Under the pieces are notes generated by a model. It was not told where the DNA came from. It ran no database searches and saw only the letters and a list, made by a program, of their open reading frames with translations. Positions 25,511 through 33,301 of a DNA stretch of 64,000 nucleotides are shown in pieces (the first letter of the stretch is position 1; each line of letters begins with the position of its first letter). Source of the DNA: Alphaproteobacteria bacterium (GTDB lineage: Bacteria; Pseudomonadota; Alphaproteobacteria; Elsterales; Elsteraceae); assembly GCA_004292755.1 (NCBI GenBank), contig RDXE01000037.1, positions 1 to 64,000 of the forward strand, written 5' to 3'. A program made the position numbers and the translations under genes.

Positions 25511-26562
25511 GGACGTACCCGGTGGGGGATCTTGAGGCGACGCTGGAGGAACTCACCCGGGTGATGGATGCCCATCGGCGGGCACTTGCCCAGCCGACGG
25601 GGGGAGCCGAGGGCGACGGCGCGACCAGTGCGCCGCCCCCAGAGTCAGCCCGCAAGCCCACACAGGGGGACGACCCGACACCAGCGGTGGACTCGCCGCG
25701 GGCCGCAGCGCTGTCCAGTCTGATGGCGGCGGTCCAGGCGCGGATTGGCTTGAAGGCGCTCGACACCGTCAGTGGCAAGCTGGAGCGGGCGCTCAGCACC
25801 TTGGATGATGCCGCCGTGACGGCGTGGGTCGAGCGGATGCTGAGCCTCTCGGTCGATCATGCCGAGTGGGTGGCGCTCGCGGAAAGCCTGACGGTTCATG
25901 AAAGTTATCTGTTCCGTGATCCCCAGCAGTTGGAGGCAATCCGCCACTGGCTGGGTGATCAAGTGCGCGGGATGAAGCGACGGGGCGAGGCGCGCTCGCT
26001 GCGTCTCTGGTCGGCTGGCTGTGCTGCCGGGGAAGAGGTTTACACTTTGGCCCTGCTTGGCTTTGCGGTGCTGCAAGCCGAGGGTGCGGCCATCGATTCG
26101 GCCAATGATGGCTGGCTTGCCCTGCCCAACTGGGGGCTGGATGTGCTGGGCACGGACCTGTCGCGTGCAGTCCTAAAAACGGCTGAGACAGGGATCTATA
26201 ACACCGGGCGCCTGTCTGCCTTTCGCGATCTGCCAGCGGCCTACGAGCGATTCTTCGGTCCCGGCCCGGTGCGCAGCACACGGATGGTGCGGGCCGATGT
26301 GCGGCGCGTGGTGCGGTTTCGTCCGGCCAATCTGCTGGCACCAGCGCCGGAGCGCGGGTTTGATGTTGTCGCGTGTCGCAATGTGTTGATTTACATGGAC
26401 GCCGCATCGCGCCAAACCGTATTGCGGCACTTGATCGGGGCCTTACGGCCTGGGGGCTTGTTGGCGCTGGGGCCAACGGATGTGCTGGCAGAGCCAGCCG
26501 GGGTGACAGCACTGGGCGGCTCTGCCGTAGGGTTGTTCCGCAAAGGGGGTGGCGATGGCTAG
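25507..26562 (+). CDS. cheR: CheR chemoreceptor methyltransferase
   Basis: The 351-residue protein transfers methyl groups from SAM to receptor glutamates. The first ~70 residues are a nonconserved extension. The CheR core shows [15 protein letters not shown], the SAM loop [34 protein letters not shown] and [12 protein letters not shown]. The GTG start overlaps the MCP stop (GTGA). It works against the CheB encoded two genes downstream to set receptor adaptation. Confidence 0.92.
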   Translation: MRTYPVGDLEATLEELTRVMDAHRRALAQPTGGAEGDGATSAPPPESARKPTQGDDPTPAVDSPRAAALSSLMAAVQARIGLKALDTVSGKLERALSTLDDAAVTAWVERMLSLSVDHAEWVALAESLTVHESYLFRDPQQLEAIRHWLGDQVRGMKRRGEARSLRLWSAGCAAGEEVYTLALLGFAVLQAEGAAIDSANDGWLALPNWGLDVLGTDLSRAVLKTAETGIYNTGRLSAFRDLPAAYERFFGPGPVRSTRMVRADVRRVVRFRPANLLAPAPERGFDVVACRNVLIYMDAASRQTVLRHLIGALRPGGLLALGPTDVLAEPAGVTALGGSAVGLFRKGGGDG

Positions 26563-27943
26563 CGGCGTGCGCGACACCGAGGCGTCAACCACATGGGTGC
26601 TGTTCGAGCTGGGAGCGACTGTGTGTGCGCTGCCCGCCAGCACCGTGCTGAGTGTGTTGGAGCCAACCCCGCCAACGCGTGTGCCATTCGCGCCTCCCAG
26701 CATCATCGGCTTGATTGCCGATGCGGGCGGGGTGATGCCGCTCGTTGACCCGAAGCAACTGCTGTTTGAAACCGCCTCTGCCGTGGCGGAAGCCCCAGTG
26801 GATGCCGAGCCTGCGGTGCTCCGCTGCCGTTTTGGTGCCAGTTTGGTCGGCCTCCTGGTGGATCGGCTCCTGCTGCTGGCGGAGATTGACCCCAGCCATG
26901 TGATGCGCGACGCCGAAGCGGGCAGTGTGCTGGCGGGTACCTGGTCCTGGCGCGAGCGCACGGTGCTGTTGCTGCAGCCGGGCCCCCTTGACCTTGCAGA
27001 CTTGAACCCGGTCCTGCCAGACACCGGTGTTGGCGGGTGGGTGGGCACAGCCGCCAGCCAGAGCCGCGAGGTGCGCCAGACCCTTGGCGATCCGATGATC
27101 GTGGTCGCGATTGGCAGCGAGCAGTACGCCATTCCAGTCGCCGATGTTGGGGAGATCGTCACCGCCGGTCCCACCACGCCCGTGCCGAAGGCGCCACCCG
27201 AGGTGGCAGGCATCGGTGTGTTGCGCCGGGAGCCGCTGTTGATGCTGCGGCTGGATCGACTGCTGCAACGCACGGGGTTGGAGCCGCGCTCTTACATCGT
27301 GGTCGAGCGGCCTGAGGTTGGACGCTTCGGACTGTTGTTTGACCGGGTGATCGGCTTGCGTCGCTATCGGGCGAAGTCGCAGCACGGCATCCTGGAAACC
27401 CGCCACGGGCTGGACGGCTATTTTCTGGAGAGTGATGGCGTCGTCACCCCATCGATTGACCTAGCACGGCTGGTCGATGCGGACTTGGTTCGCCAATTCG
27501 CCGGTGGCAATGCTGACCGTCGTCAGGTGCAGCGGGCCGATCTACGCCAATTCCTCAGCTTTGCCGTCGGTGGCGAGATGTTCGCGCTGCCGATTGATGC
27601 GGTGGATCGTGTGCTGACCTGGCGAGCGCCGACGCCGCTGCCGGGTGGCGAGGCGGGTGCCCTGCTGGGCGTCATTGAGTTGCAGGGGGAAGTGGTGCCG
27701 GTGGGCGACCTTAATCGGCGCCTTGGCATTGCAGCCGATGGCTCAGCCGGTGCGCTGCTGGTGGTGCGCAGCGAGGTCGGCCACACGGCCTTCGGCGTTG
27801 ACCGGGTGCACCGCATCATCAGCGTGCCCGTCACCGCGATTGAGGCGGTTGGCGGCGGCAATGATGCTGTGGTGGAGATCGGTCGCATCGAGGACCGCTT
27901 GTTCTGGATCCTGTCTGCCGATCGATTGGCGAGTGCCGCATGA
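26555..27943 (+). CDS. Triple CheW-domain coupling protein
   Basis: The 462 residues consist of three CheW-like domains in a row (about 8-150, 172-305 and 325-460). Segments such as VCALPASTVLSVLEPTPPTR, YAIPVADVGEIVTAG and MFALPIDAVDRVL mark the first strand of each. Normal CheW has one domain and links receptor to CheA. A three-domain protein could bridge several partners in the array. ATG 26555 is preferred over GTG 26549 because of the AAAGGGGG site. It overlaps cheR by 8 bp and cheB by ATGA. Confidence 0.85.
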   Translation: MASGVRDTEASTTWVLFELGATVCALPASTVLSVLEPTPPTRVPFAPPSIIGLIADAGGVMPLVDPKQLLFETASAVAEAPVDAEPAVLRCRFGASLVGLLVDRLLLLAEIDPSHVMRDAEAGSVLAGTWSWRERTVLLLQPGPLDLADLNPVLPDTGVGGWVGTAASQSREVRQTLGDPMIVVAIGSEQYAIPVADVGEIVTAGPTTPVPKAPPEVAGIGVLRREPLLMLRLDRLLQRTGLEPRSYIVVERPEVGRFGLLFDRVIGLRRYRAKSQHGILETRHGLDGYFLESDGVVTPSIDLARLVDADLVRQFAGGNADRRQVQRADLRQFLSFAVGGEMFALPIDAVDRVLTWRAPTPLPGGEAGALLGVIELQGEVVPVGDLNRRLGIAADGSAGALLVVRSEVGHTAFGVDRVHRIISVPVTAIEAVGGGNDAVVEIGRIEDRLFWILSADRLASAA

Positions 27944-29148
27944 GCGCAGCGGCCCCCACTGGCGGTGATCTGCCAATCCGCGTTCTCATCGTGGATGATA
28001 GCGGCTTTATGCGCATTGCCTTGCGCCAGATGCTGCAGGCGGAGCCGGACATTGAGGTGGTGGGCGAGGCACGCGACGGTCTGTCGGCGATGCGGATGGC
28101 GCAGGACCTTCGCCCCGACGTCATCACCATGGACGTCGAAATGCCGGGCCAGGATGGGCTGGAAACCACCCGGCAGATTCTGCGCACGATTGAGCCGCCA
28201 CCGCCGGTGATCATGGTCTCCAGCCACACCCAGTCGGGTGCGGAAACGACGGTGAAGGCACTGTCGCTGGGTGCGGTTGACTTCGTTTCCAAATCTTCAG
28301 CGTTTTTGAAGACCGATCTTGGTCAGATCGATGCGGAGTTGCGGCAGAAGATCAAGCTGTGGGGGCGCAAACGCGGCGGACGATCGGCTGGCGCCGGGCT
28401 CAGCGCGCCCGTACCCCCACCGCCACCCCCCGCTGTCTCACTGGCTGCTGTCTCGACGCCACCAGCGCCGGAGACTGCGTTGTCCTTGCTGCGGGCGGCC
28501 CAGCGTCCAGCTGCGGGTGCAGCGACACCAGAGGCTGGGTCCAAGGCCAAGCAGCCACCGGTGGCCCGTCCACCGCGTCAACCCGTCGATGTCATCGTGA
28601 TCGGGGTGTCGACTGGTGGGCCGCGGATCATGACGGAGTTCCTGGCGCAGATCGGGCCGATCGGCACACCGATTGTGATCGCCCAGCACATGCCCGAGGT
28701 GTTCACCGCAAGCTTCGCCGAACAGTTGAAGCGCGAGACTGGGTTGCAGGTGGTTGAGGCAAGCCACAAGATGGCGCTGCAGCCCGGAATGATTGCGATT
28801 CTTCCCGGCGGACGCGACGGGGTCCTGGCGCCAGCCGGTGGTGGTAAACTGGAGGTGCGGGTGGTGACCTCCAACCGCACTGTGCACCCCAACGCCGATA
28901 TGCTCTTCCACTCCGCTGCTATGTTGGCTCAAAACCCCGTTGCCGTGATCCTGACCGGCATGGGCGAGGATGGTACCGATGGTGCTGCTCAATTCGTGCG
29001 TCGCGGTGCCCCGGTGTTGGTTCAGGAGCCAGAAAGTTGTGTGGTCGGGGGCATGCCCCAAGCCGCAATTGACGCTGGCGTTGCTGGCGATGTTTTAAGT
29101 CTGGATCAGATCGCGTTCCGGCTGGCGCGCTGGAGTGCGACCAAATAA
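27940..29148 (+). CDS. cheB: CheB methylesterase response regulator
   Basis: The protein has 402 residues. The receiver domain (about 13-125) has Asp19/Asp20 in LIVDDSGFMR and phospho-acceptor Asp65 in ITMDVEMPG. A Pro/Ala-rich linker (about 145-205) leads to the methylesterase domain with the catalytic Ser in IGVSTGGPR, His in IAQHMPEVFT and Asp in GMGEDGTDGA. All catalytic residues are present. It removes methyl groups from the MCP after phosphorylation by CheA. Confidence 0.93.
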   Translation: MSAAAPTGGDLPIRVLIVDDSGFMRIALRQMLQAEPDIEVVGEARDGLSAMRMAQDLRPDVITMDVEMPGQDGLETTRQILRTIEPPPPVIMVSSHTQSGAETTVKALSLGAVDFVSKSSAFLKTDLGQIDAELRQKIKLWGRKRGGRSAGAGLSAPVPPPPPPAVSLAAVSTPPAPETALSLLRAAQRPAAGAATPEAGSKAKQPPVARPPRQPVDVIVIGVSTGGPRIMTEFLAQIGPIGTPIVIAQHMPEVFTASFAEQLKRETGLQVVEASHKMALQPGMIAILPGGRDGVLAPAGGGKLEVRVVTSNRTVHPNADMLFHSAAMLAQNPVAVILTGMGEDGTDGAAQFVRRGAPVLVQEPESCVVGGMPQAAIDAGVAGDVLSLDQIAFRLARWSATK

Positions 29149-29179
29149 CCTGCAGTCCCTGACGCCCACGGAAAGACCG

Positions 29180-29590
29180 ATGCCGAAGACGATTCTGATT
29201 GTCGATGACTCGTTCATCATGCGGACGATCATAAAGGACATCGTTGAAAGCGATGGGGACCTGTCTGTGTGTGGCATGGCGGAAAACGGCAAGGTCGGCT
29301 TGCAGAAAGTGCGCGAGCTGAAGCCGGACCTCGTGCTGCTGGACATCGAGATGCCCGAGATGAGCGGCCTGGAGATGCTGAAGCGCCTGATGCTGGTGCG
29401 CCGCCAGAAGGTGATCATCATCTCCTCCGTCGCGCAGACCGGGTCACCTCAAGCCCTGGAGGCGCGGCGGTTGGGGGCAACCGATGTGATCGCCAAACCC
29501 TCTGGTGCGATGAGCCTCGATCTCAATGAGAAGAAGGGTCACGACATCGTTCGCGCGATTCGCCGGGCGTTGGAGTTGGATGCGGCATGA
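29180..29590 (+). CDS. cheY: CheY-like single-domain response regulator
   Basis: The protein has 136 residues and is a receiver domain only. Asp9/Asp10 are in ILIVDDSFIM, phosphorylatable Asp55 is in LVLLDIEMPE, and a conserved Lys lies in DVIAKPSG. The sequence resembles the CheB receiver more than classical CheY, so it may be a sink or an output regulator. It is the only stand-alone output protein of this operon besides the cyclase. ATG 29180 has GGAAAGA upstream. Confidence 0.85.
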   Translation: MPKTILIVDDSFIMRTIIKDIVESDGDLSVCGMAENGKVGLQKVRELKPDLVLLDIEMPEMSGLEMLKRLMLVRRQKVIIISSVAQTGSPQALEARRLGATDVIAKPSGAMSLDLNEKKGHDIVRAIRRALELDAA

Positions 29591-29594
29591 CCGA

Positions 29595-29607
29595 GGACAG
29601 TCTGTCC
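29595..29607. other. Short palindrome between cheY and cheA
   Basis: GGACAG-T-CTGTCC is a perfect 6-bp inverted repeat in the 156-bp gap between cheY and cheA, the longest gap inside this operon. It may be chance or a processing or regulatory site. Confidence 0.25.
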
Positions 29608-29746
29608 CCCGGTGTCGGGTGACGGTTAGAGCAACGCGTGGTCAGCGGGGATCACCGGATCACGAGAAGATGCTCCTAAAGCAAAGACCTGGATCGGGGT
29701 CGCGGAGCGTAAGCACCCGGCGATGGGTCCAGGGGGAGGTGGGGGG

Positions 29747-32700
29747 ATGAACGATCTGGTCGAAACCCTCTGGGGTCAATTCGGTGTCGAGACGGAAGAA
29801 CATCTCGACCTGATTGAGCCCTTGTTGGCACGCGCCGGCCCAGATGGCGTCGATGCCGACGGCATTGGCCAGTTGTTCCGCTCGTTTCACTCGATCAAGG
29901 GCCTTGCCCGCGCCATGGATTTGTTGGCGATGGAGCGGGTGGCCCACCAGTCGGAGAATCTGCTGGGCTTGGTGCGCGATGGCAGCGTGCCGTTGGACGC
30001 GCGTCTGGTTGATAATCTGCTGCAAGCCGTTGATAGCCTGAAGGCCTTGCGCGAAGTGGCGATTGCCACCCGGGCTGATGGCGAGATGCCCGATGAGCTG
30101 GTGGACCAGCTGGCGCGGATGTTCGCCGCCCTGTCGGGTCAACCGGTGTCGGCGGCCAGCCCGCCGCCCCCGCCACCCGCATCCACCAGTGCTCCGCCAG
30201 CCACGGCACCGGAGCCGGGGGAGGCAGGTGACTCAAGCGCGGTGTTCGACCTCCACGAAGACCCAGAAATGCTGGCGATCTTTGTGGAGATGGTGCAAAC
30301 GCGCCTGCCGGAGCTTGCCCTCGCCCTCGATGCAGAGCGGACCGACGGCGGCGCACTGGCCGCTGAAGCCGCCGAAGCCATCAGCTACGCCGCCACCGTG
30401 ATGGAATTCCAGCGGGTCGCGGAAGACCTGGAGCGTCTGGCCCGCAGCATTCCAACCGATCACCAGCCCGATGCCGAAGAACGCCGCGCGTTGTTGCTGC
30501 AGATCGGCGACATTCGCGAGCAAATGGCGTTTGTCGGCGAGGCAACGGGCCAGGATGTTGGCGCCGATGTGCTGGCCGACGTCCTGGCACAATTCATCCG
30601 CGATGATCTGGCCAGCCTGATTCAAGAACTGGCCGATGCCTACGGCCATATCGAGATGGACGCCTCCGAGGGCGATCTCGATGCGCTGTACACCGACAGC
30701 GGCGAGTTTGCCGAAGTGGCCCGGCGGGTATTCGCCGTGGTCAGCAGCGTCGGCTGCCAGAGCTTGGGCCGTTTGTTGCTGTTGCTGGCGGATGTTTATC
30801 ACCGGGTGGCGTCGGGCGATTTGATGCCCGCGATCGAGTTGTTTGAAGCGACCACGCCTATCCTGGAAGCTGTTGACCTGCGCGCTGCGCTCACGGCCGG
30901 TGACCCGATCACCGATCTTGATCCAGCTGTGGAGGCTGAGCTGAGCCGCGGCTTCCGCCAAGCTCTGGCCGTGATGTCCGGCGAGAGCATCGCGGAGACG
31001 GCGGGGGCTGGCGCTGTGGTCGCCGGTCTGCACTTGAAGCCAGAAATGATGGAGGTGCTGTCAGGCGATGCGCAGGCGCGGCTGACCGCTGCCTTGGGCG
31101 AGGCGGGCACCTATGCCTACGAACTCACCCTGCATCTGGAAAGCACCAGCGAGGCGGCCGGAAACTTCGTTGAGTGGCTTTCAACCGCCGTGGAGTCCAT
31201 CACCAACCGCACCGTGTTGATGGATACCGAGAGTTGGTTTGAGTTCCTGGTGCTGGCGAAGCTGCCGCCAGAGGAGATGCAGACCCAGCTTGCCACCTTG
31301 GACCCCGGCCTCGATTGCTTGAAGGCCGCAGCCCAAGTGACGGCAGAGCCCGGTGGTCGGCCACTGGTTGGGGCTGCTCCGCCGCCAGCAGCGGCACCAA
31401 GCGAGCCACCACCACCACCACCACCAGCCGCGGTTGCGCGCGTCCCGTCTGGGGAGGCGGCATCGAGCCAGCCCGCTGCTCCGCCGTCTGATGGCGAAGG
31501 GCAGGCCCGTCCGGCGCCAGCACGGCCGGCCGCCAAACCCGCCGTGGAGGCGAAGGGTCAGGCATCCAGCCAGGTGCTGCGTGTCCGCTCTGAGACCATC
31601 GACGGGTTTATGAGCCAGATCAGCGAGTTGCGCGTCGCGGTGACGGGCATCGCGATGCTCAACGAAGACACCCGCTGGCCCACTGCGCTTGCGACCTTGC
31701 GGCGGGTGATCGAGGCGCTGCCGAGTGACACGCAGGGAGAAGGGGTTAATGCCCTGCAGGTATTGGCCGACTACTTGCGCCAGGTGCGTGGCTTTGAGGA
31801 ACGGCTGGACAGTCTGCTCGGACGCTTGAATGCCAATGCGCTTGATCTGCGCGTGGTGCCCATCGACACCATCTTCAATCGGTTCCCCCGTGCCGTGCGC
31901 GACTTGGCCCAAGCCCAAGGTAAGGATATCCGGCTGGTGCTGGAAGGCCGCGATGTCCGCGTTGACAAGGGCATGGTGGAACTGCTGGTCGATCCTTTGA
32001 TGCACATGGTGCGCAACGGCATCGACCACGGCATCGAACCACCAGATCAGCGTGAAGCTGCGGGCAAGCCTGCGGAAGCAACCCTGGCCTTGCGCGCCCA
32101 GCAGCGTGGTGCGGAAGTTGTCGTTGACGTTGTTGATGACGGTCGCGGCCTGGATGTCGACGCGATTGGTGCCAAGGCTGTGGAGCGTGGGCTGACCACG
32201 GCCGCTGAGTTGGCCCGTCTGACGCCGCGCCAGATCTTCCGCTTCATCTTTGCGCCGGGCTTCTCCACGGCCAAGCAGGTGACGGAGACCTCGGGTCGCG
32301 GTGTCGGCATGGATGTTGTGCTCACCTCGGTCAACAAGCTGGGTGGGGACATCGAGATATCGTCCGAGCGTGGGCGCGGCACCACCATCACCCTGCGTCT
32401 GCCGCTGTCTGCTGCTTTGCAAAGCGCGTTGCTGGTGGAAGCAGATGGGCAGTTCTTGGGCATTCCAGAGCGCCATATCACCGCCATCGCCACCGTGGCG
32501 CCGGACCAGATTCAGTATGTGAGCGGCCAGCCCGCCATCGTCCATCGCAACGCCTTCCTGCCCATCTATCCCCTGGGTGCACTGCTGGGCATGGGAGAGG
32601 CTCAGCCGATCCGCGACGTGCGCCAGGTCGTGATCCTGTCCAATGGTCGCAATGCCATCGGTGTTGCAGTTGATCGCCTGCTGCGCCGTCAGGAACTGTT

Positions 32701-32842
32701 CTTGAAGGACTTGCACCCAGCACTGGCAGCTCTGCCAGCGATCGGTGGCGCCTCGGTGCTTGGCGATGGCCGGGTGGTGCTGGTGCTGGATGTGGATGGG
32801 TTGATCCAGGTGGCGCAGCGCGGTGCTGCGGCAGCTGCCTGA
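29747..32842 (+). CDS. cheA: CheA histidine kinase, unusually long
   Basis: The protein has 1031 residues; classical CheA has about 650. It starts with an Hpt domain holding the phospho-acceptor His48 in FRSFHSIKGLARAMD. Two or three more helical, Hpt-like regions lack this His (about 160-250 and 275-370), and Pro-rich linkers lie near 130-160 and 540-600. The kinase core has VDPLMHMVRNGIDHGIEPP, VDDGRGLD and TSGRGVGMDVV, followed by a C-terminal CheW-like domain. The layout recalls ChpA/PilL-type kinases of type IV pili systems, although their many Hpt histidines are missing. ATG 29747 has an AGGTGGGGGG site. Confidence 0.9.
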   Translation: MNDLVETLWGQFGVETEEHLDLIEPLLARAGPDGVDADGIGQLFRSFHSIKGLARAMDLLAMERVAHQSENLLGLVRDGSVPLDARLVDNLLQAVDSLKALREVAIATRADGEMPDELVDQLARMFAALSGQPVSAASPPPPPPASTSAPPATAPEPGEAGDSSAVFDLHEDPEMLAIFVEMVQTRLPELALALDAERTDGGALAAEAAEAISYAATVMEFQRVAEDLERLARSIPTDHQPDAEERRALLLQIGDIREQMAFVGEATGQDVGADVLADVLAQFIRDDLASLIQELADAYGHIEMDASEGDLDALYTDSGEFAEVARRVFAVVSSVGCQSLGRLLLLLADVYHRVASGDLMPAIELFEATTPILEAVDLRAALTAGDPITDLDPAVEAELSRGFRQALAVMSGESIAETAGAGAVVAGLHLKPEMMEVLSGDAQARLTAALGEAGTYAYELTLHLESTSEAAGNFVEWLSTAVESITNRTVLMDTESWFEFLVLAKLPPEEMQTQLATLDPGLDCLKAAAQVTAEPGGRPLVGAAPPPAAAPSEPPPPPPPAAVARVPSGEAASSQPAAPPSDGEGQARPAPARPAAKPAVEAKGQASSQVLRVRSETIDGFMSQISELRVAVTGIAMLNEDTRWPTALATLRRVIEALPSDTQGEGVNALQVLADYLRQVRGFEERLDSLLGRLNANALDLRVVPIDTIFNRFPRAVRDLAQAQGKDIRLVLEGRDVRVDKGMVELLVDPLMHMVRNGIDHGIEPPDQREAAGKPAEATLALRAQQRGAEVVVDVVDDGRGLDVDAIGAKAVERGLTTAAELARLTPRQIFRFIFAPGFSTAKQVTETSGRGVGMDVVLTSVNKLGGDIEISSERGRGTTITLRLPLSAALQSALLVEADGQFLGIPERHITAIATVAPDQIQYVSGQPAIVHRNAFLPIYPLGALLGMGEAQPIRDVRQVVILSNGRNAIGVAVDRLLRRQELFLKDLHPALAALPAIGGASVLGDGRVVLVLDVDGLIQVAQRGAAAAA

Positions 32843-33252
32843 TGACCACCGTGCTCGCCACTGTGATCGGCCCCTACGGCCTCGCGATTGAGGCGGCACG
32901 GGTGCGCGAACTGCTGCCAGCCACGGAGGCTGCCGCCGAGGAGGGCGGGCGGGCCCGTCGGCTGTGGCGCGGTCAGGCCTTGCAGTTGATTGATCTGCGC
33001 AGCCTGTTCGGGTGCCCCCTGGTAGCGCCAGCCGTCGAGGTGGTGGTGGGCGATGACCACGCCTCCGCCACTTTGGCGCTGGTGGTTGATCGGGTGTTGG
33101 GACTGCACACGCTGGCAGGGCAGGAGTGGTGCCCGATCCCCCATGTCGGCGCAATCGAGGCCTTGTGCGACAGTGTCTCTGCCGAACCCATCGGCGAGCG
33201 TTTGCTGTTTCGCCTGCGCGCGACACCGGATTTCAGCGCGGTTGGAGTGTGA
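32842..33252 (+). CDS. CheW-like coupling protein
   Basis: A single CheW-type domain of 136 residues (PYGLAIEAARVRELLPATEA, LQLIDLRSLFG and LALVVDRVLGLHTL). It is shorter and more divergent than standard CheW and resembles the coupling proteins at the end of alternative chemosensory operons. The start overlaps the cheA stop (TGATG), so the two are translated together. Confidence 0.82.
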   Translation: MTTVLATVIGPYGLAIEAARVRELLPATEAAAEEGGRARRLWRGQALQLIDLRSLFGCPLVAPAVEVVVGDDHASATLALVVDRVLGLHTLAGQEWCPIPHVGAIEALCDSVSAEPIGERLLFRLRATPDFSAVGV

Positions 33253-33301
33253 TGCCCCGCCCCCAGTGCGCAGGGGCTTGGGTGAAGGGAAGGCCGTGAC
33301 G

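Noticed and set aside
31181-33226. 681-codon open frame antisense to cheA
   Set aside because: Low-complexity His/Gln/Arg-rich composition typical of an antisense shadow; the plus-strand CheA has full domain support.
33053-33301. Longer N-terminus for the adenylate cyclase
   Set aside because: It would overlap the CheW-like gene by 200 bp and has no domain character; ATG 33302 has a proper ribosome site.
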